Shown here piece after piece: positions 1-6,278 of a stretch of DNA of 7,216 nt (its first letter is position 1; the number at the start of each line of letters is the position of its first letter). The stretch spans positions 1-7,216 of the forward strand of contig SVEW01000118.1 in the NCBI GenBank assembly GCA_015057205.1, read 5' to 3'. The notes under the pieces are model-generated. The model was given only the letters and a program-made list of their open reading frames with translations, had not been told where the DNA came from and searched no databases. Position numbers and translations under genes: made by a program. This DNA is from Lachnospiraceae bacterium (GTDB lineage Bacteria > Bacillota > Clostridia > Lachnospirales > Lachnospiraceae).

Positions 1-621
1 CTCAATTCCCATAGTATGATCCGAATAGCCTACCGGCAATCCAAAAGCGACTGCTAAGGTATCCATCGCTTTCAGGTTCACGTTTTCATATGGGCAAGGA
101 TAGTTGGTGGTGCAGTGTAAAAGCGTAATATCAGTGGCACCGCCTTCTCGTAATGCTTCTACCGACCTTTCTACATCTGCCAAAGTTCCCATGCCGGTAC
201 TTAATATAACCGGCATTTTTTTCGCACCAATCGCGCGCAAATAGGAAATATTTCCTAAATCCCCGGATCCCAATTTAACGAAAGGGATCCCCAAATCAAT
301 CAGGAAATTCAGACTGTCCATTTCGTCAGCCGTGGAAGCAAATAAAATTCCAATCTCATCGCAATACCGCTTAATCTCGCGAAAAGCATCAAAAGGCAAT
401 TCCAGAGCTTTCAGCATGTCAAACTGAGACTGGTCGCTCCCAGTATTTTCCTGCTGATACTCCGCCTGCTCCACATTTTGCGTGATAATCTTTTCCGTAA
501 TCCATGTCTGAAATTTTACTACGTCCGCACCGGCTTCCTTAGCCGCCAGACACAATTTCTTTGCTATTTCTACATCGCCGTTGTGGTTCACGCCGGCTTC
601 TGCTATGATAAGTGTTTTCAT
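1..621 (-). CDS. neuB: N-acetylneuraminate synthase NeuB, partial (C-terminus beyond window)
   Basis: Sialate synthase: condenses N-acetylmannosamine with phosphoenolpyruvate to give N-acetylneuraminic acid in the cytoplasm. My translation from the ATG at 621-619 gives 207 residues running off the window at position 1. Visible family motifs are EAGVNHNGD (residues 8-16), KFQT (36-39), KLGSGD (116-121), STGM (141-144), LLHCTTNYP (167-175) and GYSDHT (198-203), all in the NeuB TIM barrel. The rest of the barrel and the C-terminal SAF (antifreeze-like) domain lie outside; the full family length is about 340-350 residues. The start is backed by GAGGTGA about 8 nt upstream, and the gene follows the PLP-protein stop by 21 bp. 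Paralogues LegI (legionaminate) and PseI (pseudaminate) share the fold; the HCTTNYP and GYSDHT segments plus adjacent neuC and neuA favour NeuB, but a LegI role is not fully excluded. Confidence 0.95.
   Translation of the reverse strand, partial: MKTLIIAEAGVNHNGDVEIAKKLCLAAKEAGADVVKFQTWITEKIITQNVEQAEYQQENTGSDQSQFDMLKALELPFDAFREIKRYCDEIGILFASTADEMDSLNFLIDLGIPFVKLGSGDLGNISYLRAIGAKKMPVILSTGMGTLADVERSVEALREGGATDITLLHCTTNYPCPYENVNLKAMDTLAVAFGLPVGYSDHTMGIE
191..222 (+). terminator. Terminator-like hairpin antisense to neuB (possibly coincidental)
   Basis: On the plus strand, ATGCCGGT (191-198) and ACCGGCAT (209-216) form a perfect 8-bp stem with a 10-nt loop, followed by seven T (216-222). This is the layout of an intrinsic terminator, but only for transcription running left to right, antisense to neuB. 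On the coding strand the run is of A and precedes the stem, so it would not stop the operon. The bases encode the conserved Lys-Lys-Met-Pro to Ser-Thr-Gly-Met stretch of NeuB, so coding constraint may explain it. Confidence 0.2.
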
Positions 622-642
622 GCTGTCTATCACCTCACACCT

Positions 643-1626
643 TTATTTTTCCAATTCTGTCCCAACATACTGCGCCAACACTTTCATATCCTCTTCGTTA
701 TAACGCTGGTCGCAGGGTAAAAGCAATGTATTTTGTGTCAACTTCTTTTCCCAAACGTTATCGGAATATTCTAAAACATTTGGCCACAACATAGGTAAAA
801 AACATCTCTTATCCCGTAGCGCAAGTCGGATCTCCGGCGCCTTTTCCGTATACAAAGGATACATGAAGGGAACTGCACCCGCTTGCATAATGTTCGCCAG
901 AGAATTTATTCCGTCAAATTGCGCTGCCAAAACTGCATAGTTCTTTTTGCGTTGCTCAGCAACACCATTATAATCAATGCCTCCCATCAGATTCCGGGTA
1001 ACCATCGACATCTGTTTTGGCTCAGCGTAAGAAAAACTCTCTTCAAAACTATGATAATGAGTATAGTAATCCCCGTTTTCATCTTCCAGCTTCAACGCTA
1101 AATGCAGCAACCTTTCTGCCGAATGGTCCATCGGAAGTCCACAATAATTATCCAATGGCTCCGCTGTATAAAGATATGCTCCGTCAGCTACCCCAAACCA
1201 TTTCCGGCAGGTGTATAACGTATCTACCCCATCTAACGGTTTTTGAAAAAAAGCCTGAGTGTTATCAATAAGCACATTGCCGTATTTTTTCTTTAAATCC
1301 GAAATATCTTGCTTGTTCAGGCAGGAAAAATAGTTAACCACCACCAGCAAATCTGTATCTTCCATTTTTCCCGGCAAGGATTTACTATCCGGGTGAAGAT
1401 TTCTCAACAAAGAATATCGTTCTATTGTGATATTCGCTTTCACAATCGCCTCTTCCAAGCTATCACACAGATAATAAGGTAGATAAATCCGCTTGTAGCC
1501 ATTTTCCTTAACATAAAGAGCAAATGCTGTTCTGCCTAGATTAAAAGCATACAATCCATCGTGATATTCTTTCCCAGATAATCTCTCCAATTGTAAAAAA
1601 CCGCCAAAGGTACGATTACTTTCCAT
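643..1626 (-). CDS. Divergent DegT/DnrJ/EryC1-type PLP-dependent protein, sugar aminotransferase-like
   Basis: A 327-residue protein resembling the fold-type I PLP enzymes of the DegT/DnrJ/EryC1/StrS group, which transaminate nucleotide-linked keto-sugars. The sequence shows a short N-terminal region, a GRTAF segment (31-35), IDNTQAFF (120-127) where the PLP-contacting Asp (D121) is expected, TCRKWFGVADGAYLY (139-153) where K142 is the likely Schiff-base lysine, and LLLPCDQRYNEEDM (301-314) matching the usual DegT C-terminal segment. It lacks the classic SxHxxKxxxxGEGG form, so it is a distant member, and it is shorter than the usual 370-400 residues. It starts inside the end of neuA (11-bp overlap) and stops 21 bp before neuB, so it is translationally embedded in the sialic acid operon. 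The sugar substrate is unknown; a modified nonulosonate or another glycan sugar is my inference. It could instead be a non-catalytic PLP-fold protein. Confidence 0.72.
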   Translation of the reverse strand: MESNRTFGGFLQLERLSGKEYHDGLYAFNLGRTAFALYVKENGYKRIYLPYYLCDSLEEAIVKANITIERYSLLRNLHPDSKSLPGKMEDTDLLVVVNYFSCLNKQDISDLKKKYGNVLIDNTQAFFQKPLDGVDTLYTCRKWFGVADGAYLYTAEPLDNYCGLPMDHSAERLLHLALKLEDENGDYYTHYHSFEESFSYAEPKQMSMVTRNLMGGIDYNGVAEQRKKNYAVLAAQFDGINSLANIMQAGAVPFMYPLYTEKAPEIRLALRDKRCFLPMLWPNVLEYSDNVWEKKLTQNTLLLPCDQRYNEEDMKVLAQYVGTELEK

Positions 1627-2317
1627 TCTCCTTACCTGCCTTCATAATTGCTTCCGTCACATAAAAATCCATCGCATTATCAATATCATAGGCTCTCTCC
1701 GCCGACATAATACTAGCATAGCATCCATCTGCATAAATGCTTTTTCCTGCAAGCACTACCTTTGTCTTAGTCAAGAAAATCGCTCCATTCTCCATATAAT
1801 GTACCGGAAGTTCTTGTCTGCGCATGTTGCTGTAGGGCGATTTTGCATAGGCCTCCATAGAACAAGTCTCGTCTAGCTCAAAAGACCATTCCACCGGATG
1901 TCCCATTTCACTTACACTAACAACCGTAGTTGCACTTTTTTCTTCAAATTGTCTGTAAGCATTTTGAATATCTTCCGCCTTGCGCAAAGGGGACGTCGGC
2001 TGCAACAAGCAAACGGTATCATACTCCCGTCCCATTTCCTTCAGGCCCGTAAGCACCTCTTTTATCACATCCCAAGAACCTGCCGTATCCGAAGAAGTTT
2101 CCTTGCTTCGCAAAAAAGGAACCTCCGCTCCATACTCCTGCGCCACCTGAGCATATTTTTCAGAATCCGTTGAAACCAAAATATCTGTAAAACATCCGGA
2201 TTGCTTCGCCGCATCAATGGTATATGCAATCATGGGCTTCCCACAAAGGGTCATTATATTCTTATCCGGCAACCCTTTCGAACCACTGCGTGCCGGAATA
2301 ATAGCTAGATTTCGCAT
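1616..2317 (-). CDS. neuA: CMP-N-acetylneuraminic acid synthetase (N-acylneuraminate cytidylyltransferase)
   Basis: Activates sialic acid: CTP plus N-acetylneuraminate gives CMP-N-acetylneuraminate and pyrophosphate, the donor for sialyltransferases. The 233 residues match the usual bacterial length of the catalytic domain (about 220-230), with no fused C-terminal esterase. Visible motifs are the nucleotide-binding IPARSGSKGLPDKN (7-20), VSTDSE (48-53), LLQPTSPLR (104-112), ENGAIFL (176-182) and DIDNAMDF (211-218), which holds the Asp residues of the metal site. The ATG at 2317 has a strong AGGAGG six bases upstream, lying within the last codons of neuC; the 13-bp overlap with neuC and the 11-bp overlap with the downstream gene point to translational coupling. 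Related enzymes activate legionaminate or pseudaminate, so the exact sugar rests on context with neuB and neuC. Confidence 0.94.
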   Translation of the reverse strand: MRNLAIIPARSGSKGLPDKNIMTLCGKPMIAYTIDAAKQSGCFTDILVSTDSEKYAQVAQEYGAEVPFLRSKETSSDTAGSWDVIKEVLTGLKEMGREYDTVCLLQPTSPLRKAEDIQNAYRQFEEKSATTVVSVSEMGHPVEWSFELDETCSMEAYAKSPYSNMRRQELPVHYMENGAIFLTKTKVVLAGKSIYADGCYASIMSAERAYDIDNAMDFYVTEAIMKAGKENGK

Positions 2318-3486
2318 TTTGTTCCTCCTCTCGGCAAATCATAAAAGCACTTCGGTTGCTTACAAGCTTCCGAATTCAGATACTTCTTAATCTCTGTCAC
2401 AATAGATTTTGAAGTCTCGCCAGCCTCATATGGGCTCTTTGTTTGCGACGCTATATCCTGTCCCTCTTTACTCAACGCCCATTTTATAGCGTTCTCTATT
2501 TCATCAGACTCTACTTCACAAGAGATAATACTATCTGCCATCAGACGTCCCTTTTGTCGGTCCCCTATGTTTACCGTAGGCACACGTAACACCGGAGCTT
2601 CTACAATACCGCTGGATGAATTACCAATTACTGCCTTTACATTACGAAGAACGTTAATGTATCGTCGAATCCCCAAAGACGCAAACAAATGACAGTTCCC
2701 ATGTTCCTTCACATACGCCTCCAGCAACTGATTGATTTTTCTGCCACCTGCATCCGCATTTGCTTTGGTTATGACAAAAGTGTATTCCGGAAATCTACTG
2801 ACAGCTTCCAGAACCTCACCTATCTGTGCCTCTACCTCTTCCGGCTTGGTTGTCAATGGATGGAATGTCATAGAAATTGCTTTCTCCAACGAAACTCCCA
2901 AATCTTTTTCCAACTCATCCTTTGGAATGATCGGGGTTTTCTTAATATTCTCAATCCCAACGTCGCCATAATTAAATACACAATCCGGCTGTTCTCCCAA
3001 TTGAATAATTCTCTGCCGATATTCTTCACATCCCGGAAAGTGCAAATTACTAAGTTTTGTTATGCTGTGACGCACGCAATCATCTATAGCGCCTTCCGTC
3101 ACTTCTCCGCCGGAAATATGCGCAATCGGAATCCCCATAACCAGAGCTGCGCTACAAATTGGCAATAGCTCATACCGATCCCCAAGAACAACCAGCATGT
3201 CCGGTTTCTCTTTGGTAAACGCATCTCCAAAAAGCATCATCGTCCGCCCCATACTCTGTACAATCTGACTCGGATCATCGGAAGTCAGGCCCATATCAAT
3301 ACGTTCCGCAATGGGAAAACCATCCTCCTCAATTTCAGAAACCGTATACCCCAGTTCCTTAACCAAATGCGTACCGGTCACTAACAGACACAATTCCAGA
3401 CCACCATCTTCCTGTATTTGGCGAATCGTATTTTTTAATAATCCATATTCCGCTCTTGTTGCGGTTGCCACGCATATCTTCTTCAT
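2305..3486 (-). CDS. neuC: UDP-N-acetylglucosamine 2-epimerase (hydrolysing), NeuC
   Basis: Converts UDP-GlcNAc to N-acetylmannosamine and UDP, the first committed step of bacterial sialic acid synthesis. The 393-residue length is normal for the family. Visible features are the N-terminal TATRAEYGLL (8-17), TGTHLVKELGYTV (37-49), the GDRYE motif (102-106), HISGGEVTEGAIDDCVRHSITKL (123-145, with the Glu/Asp/His active-site cluster), FHPLTT (208-213), GNSSSGIVEAP (288-298) for UDP binding, NIGDRQKGR (306-314) and SPYEAGETS (351-359, the NPYGDG-like element). The ATG at 3486 has AGGAG five bases upstream, and the gene begins 8 bp after the FemAB-like gene. The closely related LegG hydrolyses UDP-diacetamido-bacillosamine; no legionaminate genes are visible here, so NeuC is preferred. 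The short GDVGIENI stretch (174-181) departs slightly from the common form. Confidence 0.95.
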   Translation of the reverse strand: MKKICVATATRAEYGLLKNTIRQIQEDGGLELCLLVTGTHLVKELGYTVSEIEEDGFPIAERIDMGLTSDDPSQIVQSMGRTMMLFGDAFTKEKPDMLVVLGDRYELLPICSAALVMGIPIAHISGGEVTEGAIDDCVRHSITKLSNLHFPGCEEYRQRIIQLGEQPDCVFNYGDVGIENIKKTPIIPKDELEKDLGVSLEKAISMTFHPLTTKPEEVEAQIGEVLEAVSRFPEYTFVITKANADAGGRKINQLLEAYVKEHGNCHLFASLGIRRYINVLRNVKAVIGNSSSGIVEAPVLRVPTVNIGDRQKGRLMADSIISCEVESDEIENAIKWALSKEGQDIASQTKSPYEAGETSKSIVTEIKKYLNSEACKQPKCFYDLPRGGTKCEI

Positions 3487-3494
3487 TCTCTCTC

Positions 3495-4556
3495 CTACGC
3501 TCGATACTGAATCATTCTATTATTGTCCATATTAAATGAATCATCAGCTTCATTTCGTATCTTCAGCAGTTCCCTATATTCATCTTCCATAAAAATCGTT
3601 TTTCCAATGTAAAAATCAACCACTCCCGGTTTGGAAAACTGTTTCTTAAACCCGTACAAGCTATCATCTTCCGACAGACCGCCACCTAAATGGAACTCTT
3701 TGATTCCTTTCTTTGCGGCGAGGCAAGCAGCTTCAAAGAGCAGTAGATTCGCTCCCGCCAGTTTCCGATATTCCAGCAAAGTGCCGGATAAATGATAGTG
3801 CATATAATCCTTGTTATAGAAAAACAGTGACGCGCTTATAGGCTTCCCTTCGTATTTGGCAAGCAAAAGTACTATGTTATCTTTCATTTCCGTCCGCAGG
3901 TAATCATAATACTCATCCGAGAAATAGTACATCTCCGATGCATTATGATAATCCATGGTCTCTTTATAAATCTCCTTAAACGCAGGCAACTGCTCCAACG
4001 CCTCATCCACCACAATCTCCACCTGATTCTTACGCGCTTTTCGAACCATGTTACGATTCTTCGAATCCATATTCTCCACAATCACGTCTTCCGTCTCGGT
4101 ATCCATGAAAATCGTGTGATGCATGTACCTTACTTCATCAAAAAACCCCACCGTCGACGGCGCATTTTTCCGTAGCGGATGAAAACGCACAAACTGGCTC
4201 ACAATCCGATTCTCCCTACACCAATCCTTCAGCCACTTGCGAAAAGCTTTTAGTTCTCGAGCGTCCAGATTATCATACAATGGACCACCATAGCCGTATG
4301 GTGTTTCCAGATCATAGTAGACTCCCTTTGATAATTCTCCCGCAAAATGAGCGTCTTCACCAATGTCCTTCTTAATCATCGCATAACACATGCGCGACTT
4401 CTCGCCCTCAAAACAAAACAGTAATCCTTCGTCTTTGCTATCCAATAGCAATGAGCATACATATTCATTCAAGTCGTACACATCGGGCTTGCTATAAGAA
4501 GCAATCACTTCATTCCATTTCTGTGTTTCTTTATGATTTAAAACTGTAAGCCCCAC
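3495..4556 (-). CDS. FemAB/GNAT-like acyl- or aminoacyltransferase
   Basis: A 353-residue protein of the FemAB-like (Acetyltransf_6) group, whose members transfer amino acids or acyl groups to cell-wall or glycan amines. Visible elements are YGYGGP (87-92), FVRFHPL (122-128), the basic NRNMVRKARKN helix (167-177) and a C-terminal GNAT-like half: YHLSGT (254-259), GANLLLFEAA (268-277), EFHLGGG (287-293) and LYGFKKQFS (300-308). No signal peptide or membrane segment is seen, so it is cytoplasmic. The start is GTG at 4556, supported by GGAGGG just upstream; the overlapping ATG at 4558 is in another frame that stops after six codons. It is the first gene of the sialic acid operon, 2 bp after the toxin-like gene and 8 bp before neuC. 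An acyl or aminoacyl addition to a sialylated glycan or its precursor is inference; annotation tools may call it a lipid II glycyltransferase or simply GNAT. Confidence 0.8.
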   Translation of the reverse strand: MGLTVLNHKETQKWNEVIASYSKPDVYDLNEYVCSLLLDSKDEGLLFCFEGEKSRMCYAMIKKDIGEDAHFAGELSKGVYYDLETPYGYGGPLYDNLDARELKAFRKWLKDWCRENRIVSQFVRFHPLRKNAPSTVGFFDEVRYMHHTIFMDTETEDVIVENMDSKNRNMVRKARKNQVEIVVDEALEQLPAFKEIYKETMDYHNASEMYYFSDEYYDYLRTEMKDNIVLLLAKYEGKPISASLFFYNKDYMHYHLSGTLLEYRKLAGANLLLFEAACLAAKKGIKEFHLGGGLSEDDSLYGFKKQFSKPGVVDFYIGKTIFMEDEYRELLKIRNEADDSFNMDNNRMIQYRA

Positions 4557-4568
4557 ATCTATCCCTCC
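4557..4568 (-). promoter_or_regulatory. Ribosome binding site deciding the GTG start of the FemAB-like gene
   Basis: Minus-strand GGAGGG (4568-4563) lies six bases before GTG (4556-4554). The stop codon of the upstream gene (TAG, 4561-4559) falls inside this spacer, so terminating ribosomes stop on the next gene's initiation site. This supports translational coupling between the toxin-like gene and the sialic acid operon. Confidence 0.7.
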
Positions 4569-5542
4569 CCCAAATTATCTTCAATATGTGTCAACCACAC
4601 ATTTTCTCTATTTTCACTTAACTTGTTGACTTCTTGAACAAGCGTAAGACAGGTTCTCTCATACTTAGGCTTCAATATTTTGTACTTTGTAACAAAATTA
4701 AATTTTAGTTCGTTTTGGTAATACTGAACCAACCTTAAAACATTGTTCTGCTCTTCCTCATCCTCATCTGCATACGGATCATAATCTTGCGTATACATGA
4801 GAGGTCTTGTTTTCTTAGTTTCTGTTCTATCCGAATTGTCAGCCGCAAATAAATATACGTACTTACATCCTACCATTTCTGCCACTTCCAACAATAGCGG
4901 CACTATCAACTCCCAAAACACATATACTCCTAATTTGAAATCAAGTTGTATATCCAATTTATACTTTTTATTTCGGCACAGAAATTTAATGTCAATAGCT
5001 GGGAAAGTCTCATCAACATTCATAGTATGTTCTTTCTCTTCCGTGTTGGAAAACAATTCGCTTTCCTCCGCCTTCTTCAATGCCTTATCTTCTGCACAAC
5101 TTAATAAAACCGATACTCGATCCGGGTCATCAATCATTTCGAACAAATTCTCCATCGCCGCCGAATACTCATTCTCTGCTTTGTCTCGCTGTTTCTGAGT
5201 AAGATTTTTCCTTTTAGCATCCCGTATAGCCTTTATAACCCGTTCAAATGGCTCTCTTTCGTTTTCCTTAAGCTTCAAACTTTCTATTTCACTATACAAA
5301 ATACCACAATTAATCGCGAAGAAATAAACCAGTTCTTTTGTTATTTTATCTCGCACTATATAAACCTTAGTATTTCTTTCCTCATCATCTATCCATGCAT
5401 CTTCTTTTAAATATTTAGCAATTACGTCCCCGCTCTCCGCCTGTTCGAACTCTTCAATTTGCCGCTTATTTTGCTCTGAAGCACACAAACTTTCTATTTC
5501 CAATCTATCACTTAGATACTTCTTTTGTTCTTCGATTGTCAA
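4559..5542 (-). CDS. Uncharacterised GNAT-like protein, candidate toxin paired with the Panacea protein
   Basis: I do not recognise a named family. From TTG at 5542 it is 327 residues; open frame extends to an upstream TTG at 5575 (338 residues), but that start lies in an RNA hairpin with no ribosome site, and the ATG at 5557 also lacks one. In the 338-residue numbering, 51-94 (YLKEDA, then VYIVRDKITKELVYFFAI) resemble the start of TacT/AtaT-type GNAT toxins. Residues about 96-188 form a charged, probably helical insertion. Residues 192-206 (PAIDIKFLC), 212-235 and 237-248 (CKYVYLFAADNS) then LVQYYQNELKF (282-292) resemble beta4, alpha3, beta5 and alpha4 of GNAT. The expected Q/RxxGxG/A loop is only DFKLGVY, so acetyl-CoA binding is doubtful. 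An acidic EDEEEQ run (271-276) adds another insertion. Its position 67 bp after an antitoxin-like gene suggests a toxin; a non-toxin GNAT relative is the alternative. Confidence 0.7.
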   Translation of the reverse strand: MTIEEQKKYLSDRLEIESLCASEQNKRQIEEFEQAESGDVIAKYLKEDAWIDDEERNTKVYIVRDKITKELVYFFAINCGILYSEIESLKLKENEREPFERVIKAIRDAKRKNLTQKQRDKAENEYSAAMENLFEMIDDPDRVSVLLSCAEDKALKKAEESELFSNTEEKEHTMNVDETFPAIDIKFLCRNKKYKLDIQLDFKLGVYVFWELIVPLLLEVAEMVGCKYVYLFAADNSDRTETKKTRPLMYTQDYDPYADEDEEEQNNVLRLVQYYQNELKFNFVTKYKILKPKYERTCLTLVQEVNKLSENRENVWLTHIEDNLGEG

Positions 5543-5555
5543 AGCAATTCCTCCC
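5543..5555 (-). promoter_or_regulatory. Ribosome binding site supporting the TTG start at 5542
   Basis: Minus-strand GGGAGG (5555-5550) is seven bases before TTG (5542-5540), an ideal spacing. The ATG at 5557 overlaps this element and so cannot use it, and has no ribosome site of its own. This moves the likely start of the toxin-like gene 11 codons inside the longest open frame and makes it a rare TTG start, which would lower translation. Confidence 0.6.
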
Positions 5556-5566
5556 ATTAGCAACTC

Positions 5567-5592
5567 GGTCCACAAGCTTATGCCTGTGGACC
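5567..5592 (-). promoter_or_regulatory. RNA hairpin between antitoxin-like and toxin-like genes
   Basis: In the transcript, 5592-5582 pairs with 5577-5567 to give an 11-bp stem (ten Watson-Crick pairs and one G-U) closed by an AUAA loop. Both arms contain GGUCCACA or its complement. No U-run follows, so it is not a standard intrinsic terminator. It sits in the 67-bp gap after the Panacea stop (5612-5610) and before the TTG start, where it could protect the upstream mRNA end, slow polymerase or mark a cleavage site, setting the ratio of the two proteins. The pairing is seen directly; the function is inferred. Confidence 0.55.
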
Positions 5593-5609
5593 ATCAAATT
5601 ACACATATA

Positions 5610-6071
5610 CTAGGCTAACACTACACCCTTTCGACGCAACTTCTCCTTCGTTGCATCTACACGCATCGCGCTTAGACTCATTTTATTCTTACATGGCTCC
5701 CCCATCTTCAATTCCCCACGTGCCTTCAACCACGAACTTTCAGCATGTGATAGAGTACTCAGCTGCCAAGAATCATACTTGTCATATCTCTCAAAAACGC
5801 TATTGACCAATCGAGCTTCGTTCTCATCAAGCTCTCCTTGCACCTCTGAAAACATATTTCCTGTCATATACTCACTTCTTACCGCTGTAAGTACTGGTCC
5901 ATATTTCCACGCCTCAAATTCCCCATCAAAGAGAGGTTCACCCGAAACAATAAGCGACTCTCTTTGTGTCAGATACATCATCTTATGCATCTTCATCTCA
6001 TCCATATTATCACCATGTCTGCCAACATACAGTTCATTTAAATGTTTAGCAACCATCAATAACTGTGTCAT
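5610..6071 (-). CDS. Panacea (SocA/DUF4065) domain protein, candidate antitoxin
   Basis: A 153-residue protein that is almost entirely one SocA/Panacea (DUF4065) domain. Features typical of the family are the MKMHKMMYLTQ helix (26-36), FDGEFEAWKYGPVL (48-61), the RSEY following it (65-68) and WQLSTLSHAESSWLKAR (102-118) with the L-S/T-H-x-E/xxW pattern. No extra DNA-binding domain is seen at either end. In Caulobacter, SocA acts as a proteolytic adaptor for the SocB toxin, and Panacea domains are known as antitoxins for many unrelated toxins. Placement directly before an uncharacterised gene on the same strand fits that role. The ATG at 6071 has AGGAGG seven bases upstream and a near-consensus promoter about 30 bp before it. 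Some Panacea proteins are phage or mobile-element proteins without a shown toxin partner, so the antitoxin role remains inferred. Confidence 0.85.
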   Translation of the reverse strand: MTQLLMVAKHLNELYVGRHGDNMDEMKMHKMMYLTQRESLIVSGEPLFDGEFEAWKYGPVLTAVRSEYMTGNMFSEVQGELDENEARLVNSVFERYDKYDSWQLSTLSHAESSWLKARGELKMGEPCKNKMSLSAMRVDATKEKLRRKGVVLA

Positions 6072-6103
6072 ATCGTCTCCTCCTCTCCTCTAAGCAATAA
6101 AAA

Positions 6104-6132
6104 ATTATACTACTCCCAGATAATTATTTCAA
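6104..6132 (-). promoter_or_regulatory. Sigma-A type promoter of the Panacea/GNAT-like module
   Basis: Minus-strand TTGAAA (6132-6127) and TATAAT (6109-6104) are separated by exactly 17 bp. A start near 6097 would give a leader of about 25 nt carrying AGGAGG before the ATG at 6071. This is the best promoter in the window and would drive the antitoxin-like gene first, as in most toxin-antitoxin operons. Confidence 0.75.
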
Positions 6133-6142
6133 GCGATTATCT
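6118..6142 (-). repeat. Inverted repeat around the -35, candidate operator
   Basis: AGATAAT (6142-6136) and ATTATCT (6124-6118) are perfect 7-bp inverted arms separated by 11 bp, with the -35 hexamer in the spacer. A dimeric regulator bound here would block the promoter. AT-rich arms of this length can occur by chance, so the operator role is a suggestion only. Confidence 0.35.
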
Positions 6143-6218
6143 CAAACTAGGAGCTCTTTAAATTCCATCTCTCTACTAATTATTTCGGTTAAATCCACAT
6201 TGAAAATAATCACCTTTG

Positions 6219-6266
6219 TCAACTCGCTCGACCATGATGGTAGAAACGCCGCCCAGAGCAGAACAT
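6219..6266 (-). CDS. Possible 15-codon leader ORF starting in the SOS box
   Basis: ATG at 6266 follows AGGAG by five bases and reads 15 codons (Met-Phe-Cys-Ser-Gly-Arg-Arg-Phe-Tyr-His-His-Gly-Arg-Ala-Ser) to TGA at 6221-6219. The ribosome site and ATG both overlap the LexA-type palindrome, so translation initiation and repressor binding share the same bases. If transcription starts near 6272, much of the ribosome site would be lost from the mRNA, which argues against it. No similarity is recognised. Confidence 0.2.
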   Translation of the reverse strand: MFCSGRRFYHHGRAS

Positions 6267-6273
6267 CTGTTCT
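6260..6273 (-). promoter_or_regulatory. LexA-type SOS box
   Basis: The palindrome AGAACAGATGTTCT (6273-6260) contains the GAAC-N4-GTTC core of the Bacillus/Clostridium LexA (DinR) operator; the centre A-G-A-T also fits the R-N-R-Y preference. Only the two outermost bases differ from the 14-bp consensus as I know it. It lies at the predicted start site of the promoter at 6307-6279, the classic position for LexA repression. Confidence 0.6.
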
Positions 6274-6278
6274 CCTAT

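Noticed and set aside
265..290. GGATCCC / GGGATCC inverted repeat in neuB
   Set aside because: A 7-bp repeat inside a conserved coding stretch without a T-run or regulatory context; most likely chance.
478..720. Plus-strand open frames around 478-794
   Set aside because: Antisense shadows of neuB and the PLP protein with no ribosome site.
2689..3168. Plus-strand open frame of 159 codons
   Set aside because: Lies fully antisense to neuC, whose protein motifs are clear; the translated product is rich in Cys, Phe and His with no family pattern.
2305..3486. Legionaminate pathway (LegG/LegI) instead of sialate
   Set aside because: No bacillosamine-forming dehydratase, acetyltransferase or classic LegC is visible; cannot be fully excluded because the operon continues past position 1.
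4560..4594. TTGACA on the minus strand (4594-4589) as a promoter for the sialic acid operon
   Set aside because: No acceptable -10 lies 16-18 bp downstream; the only GATAAT is 9 bp away, and the hexamer is within coding sequence.
5543..5575. Extension of the toxin-like gene to TTG at 5575, or ATG at 5557
   Set aside because: The 5575 TTG lies within the RNA hairpin and has no ribosome site; the 5557 ATG overlaps the ribosome site used by the TTG at 5542.
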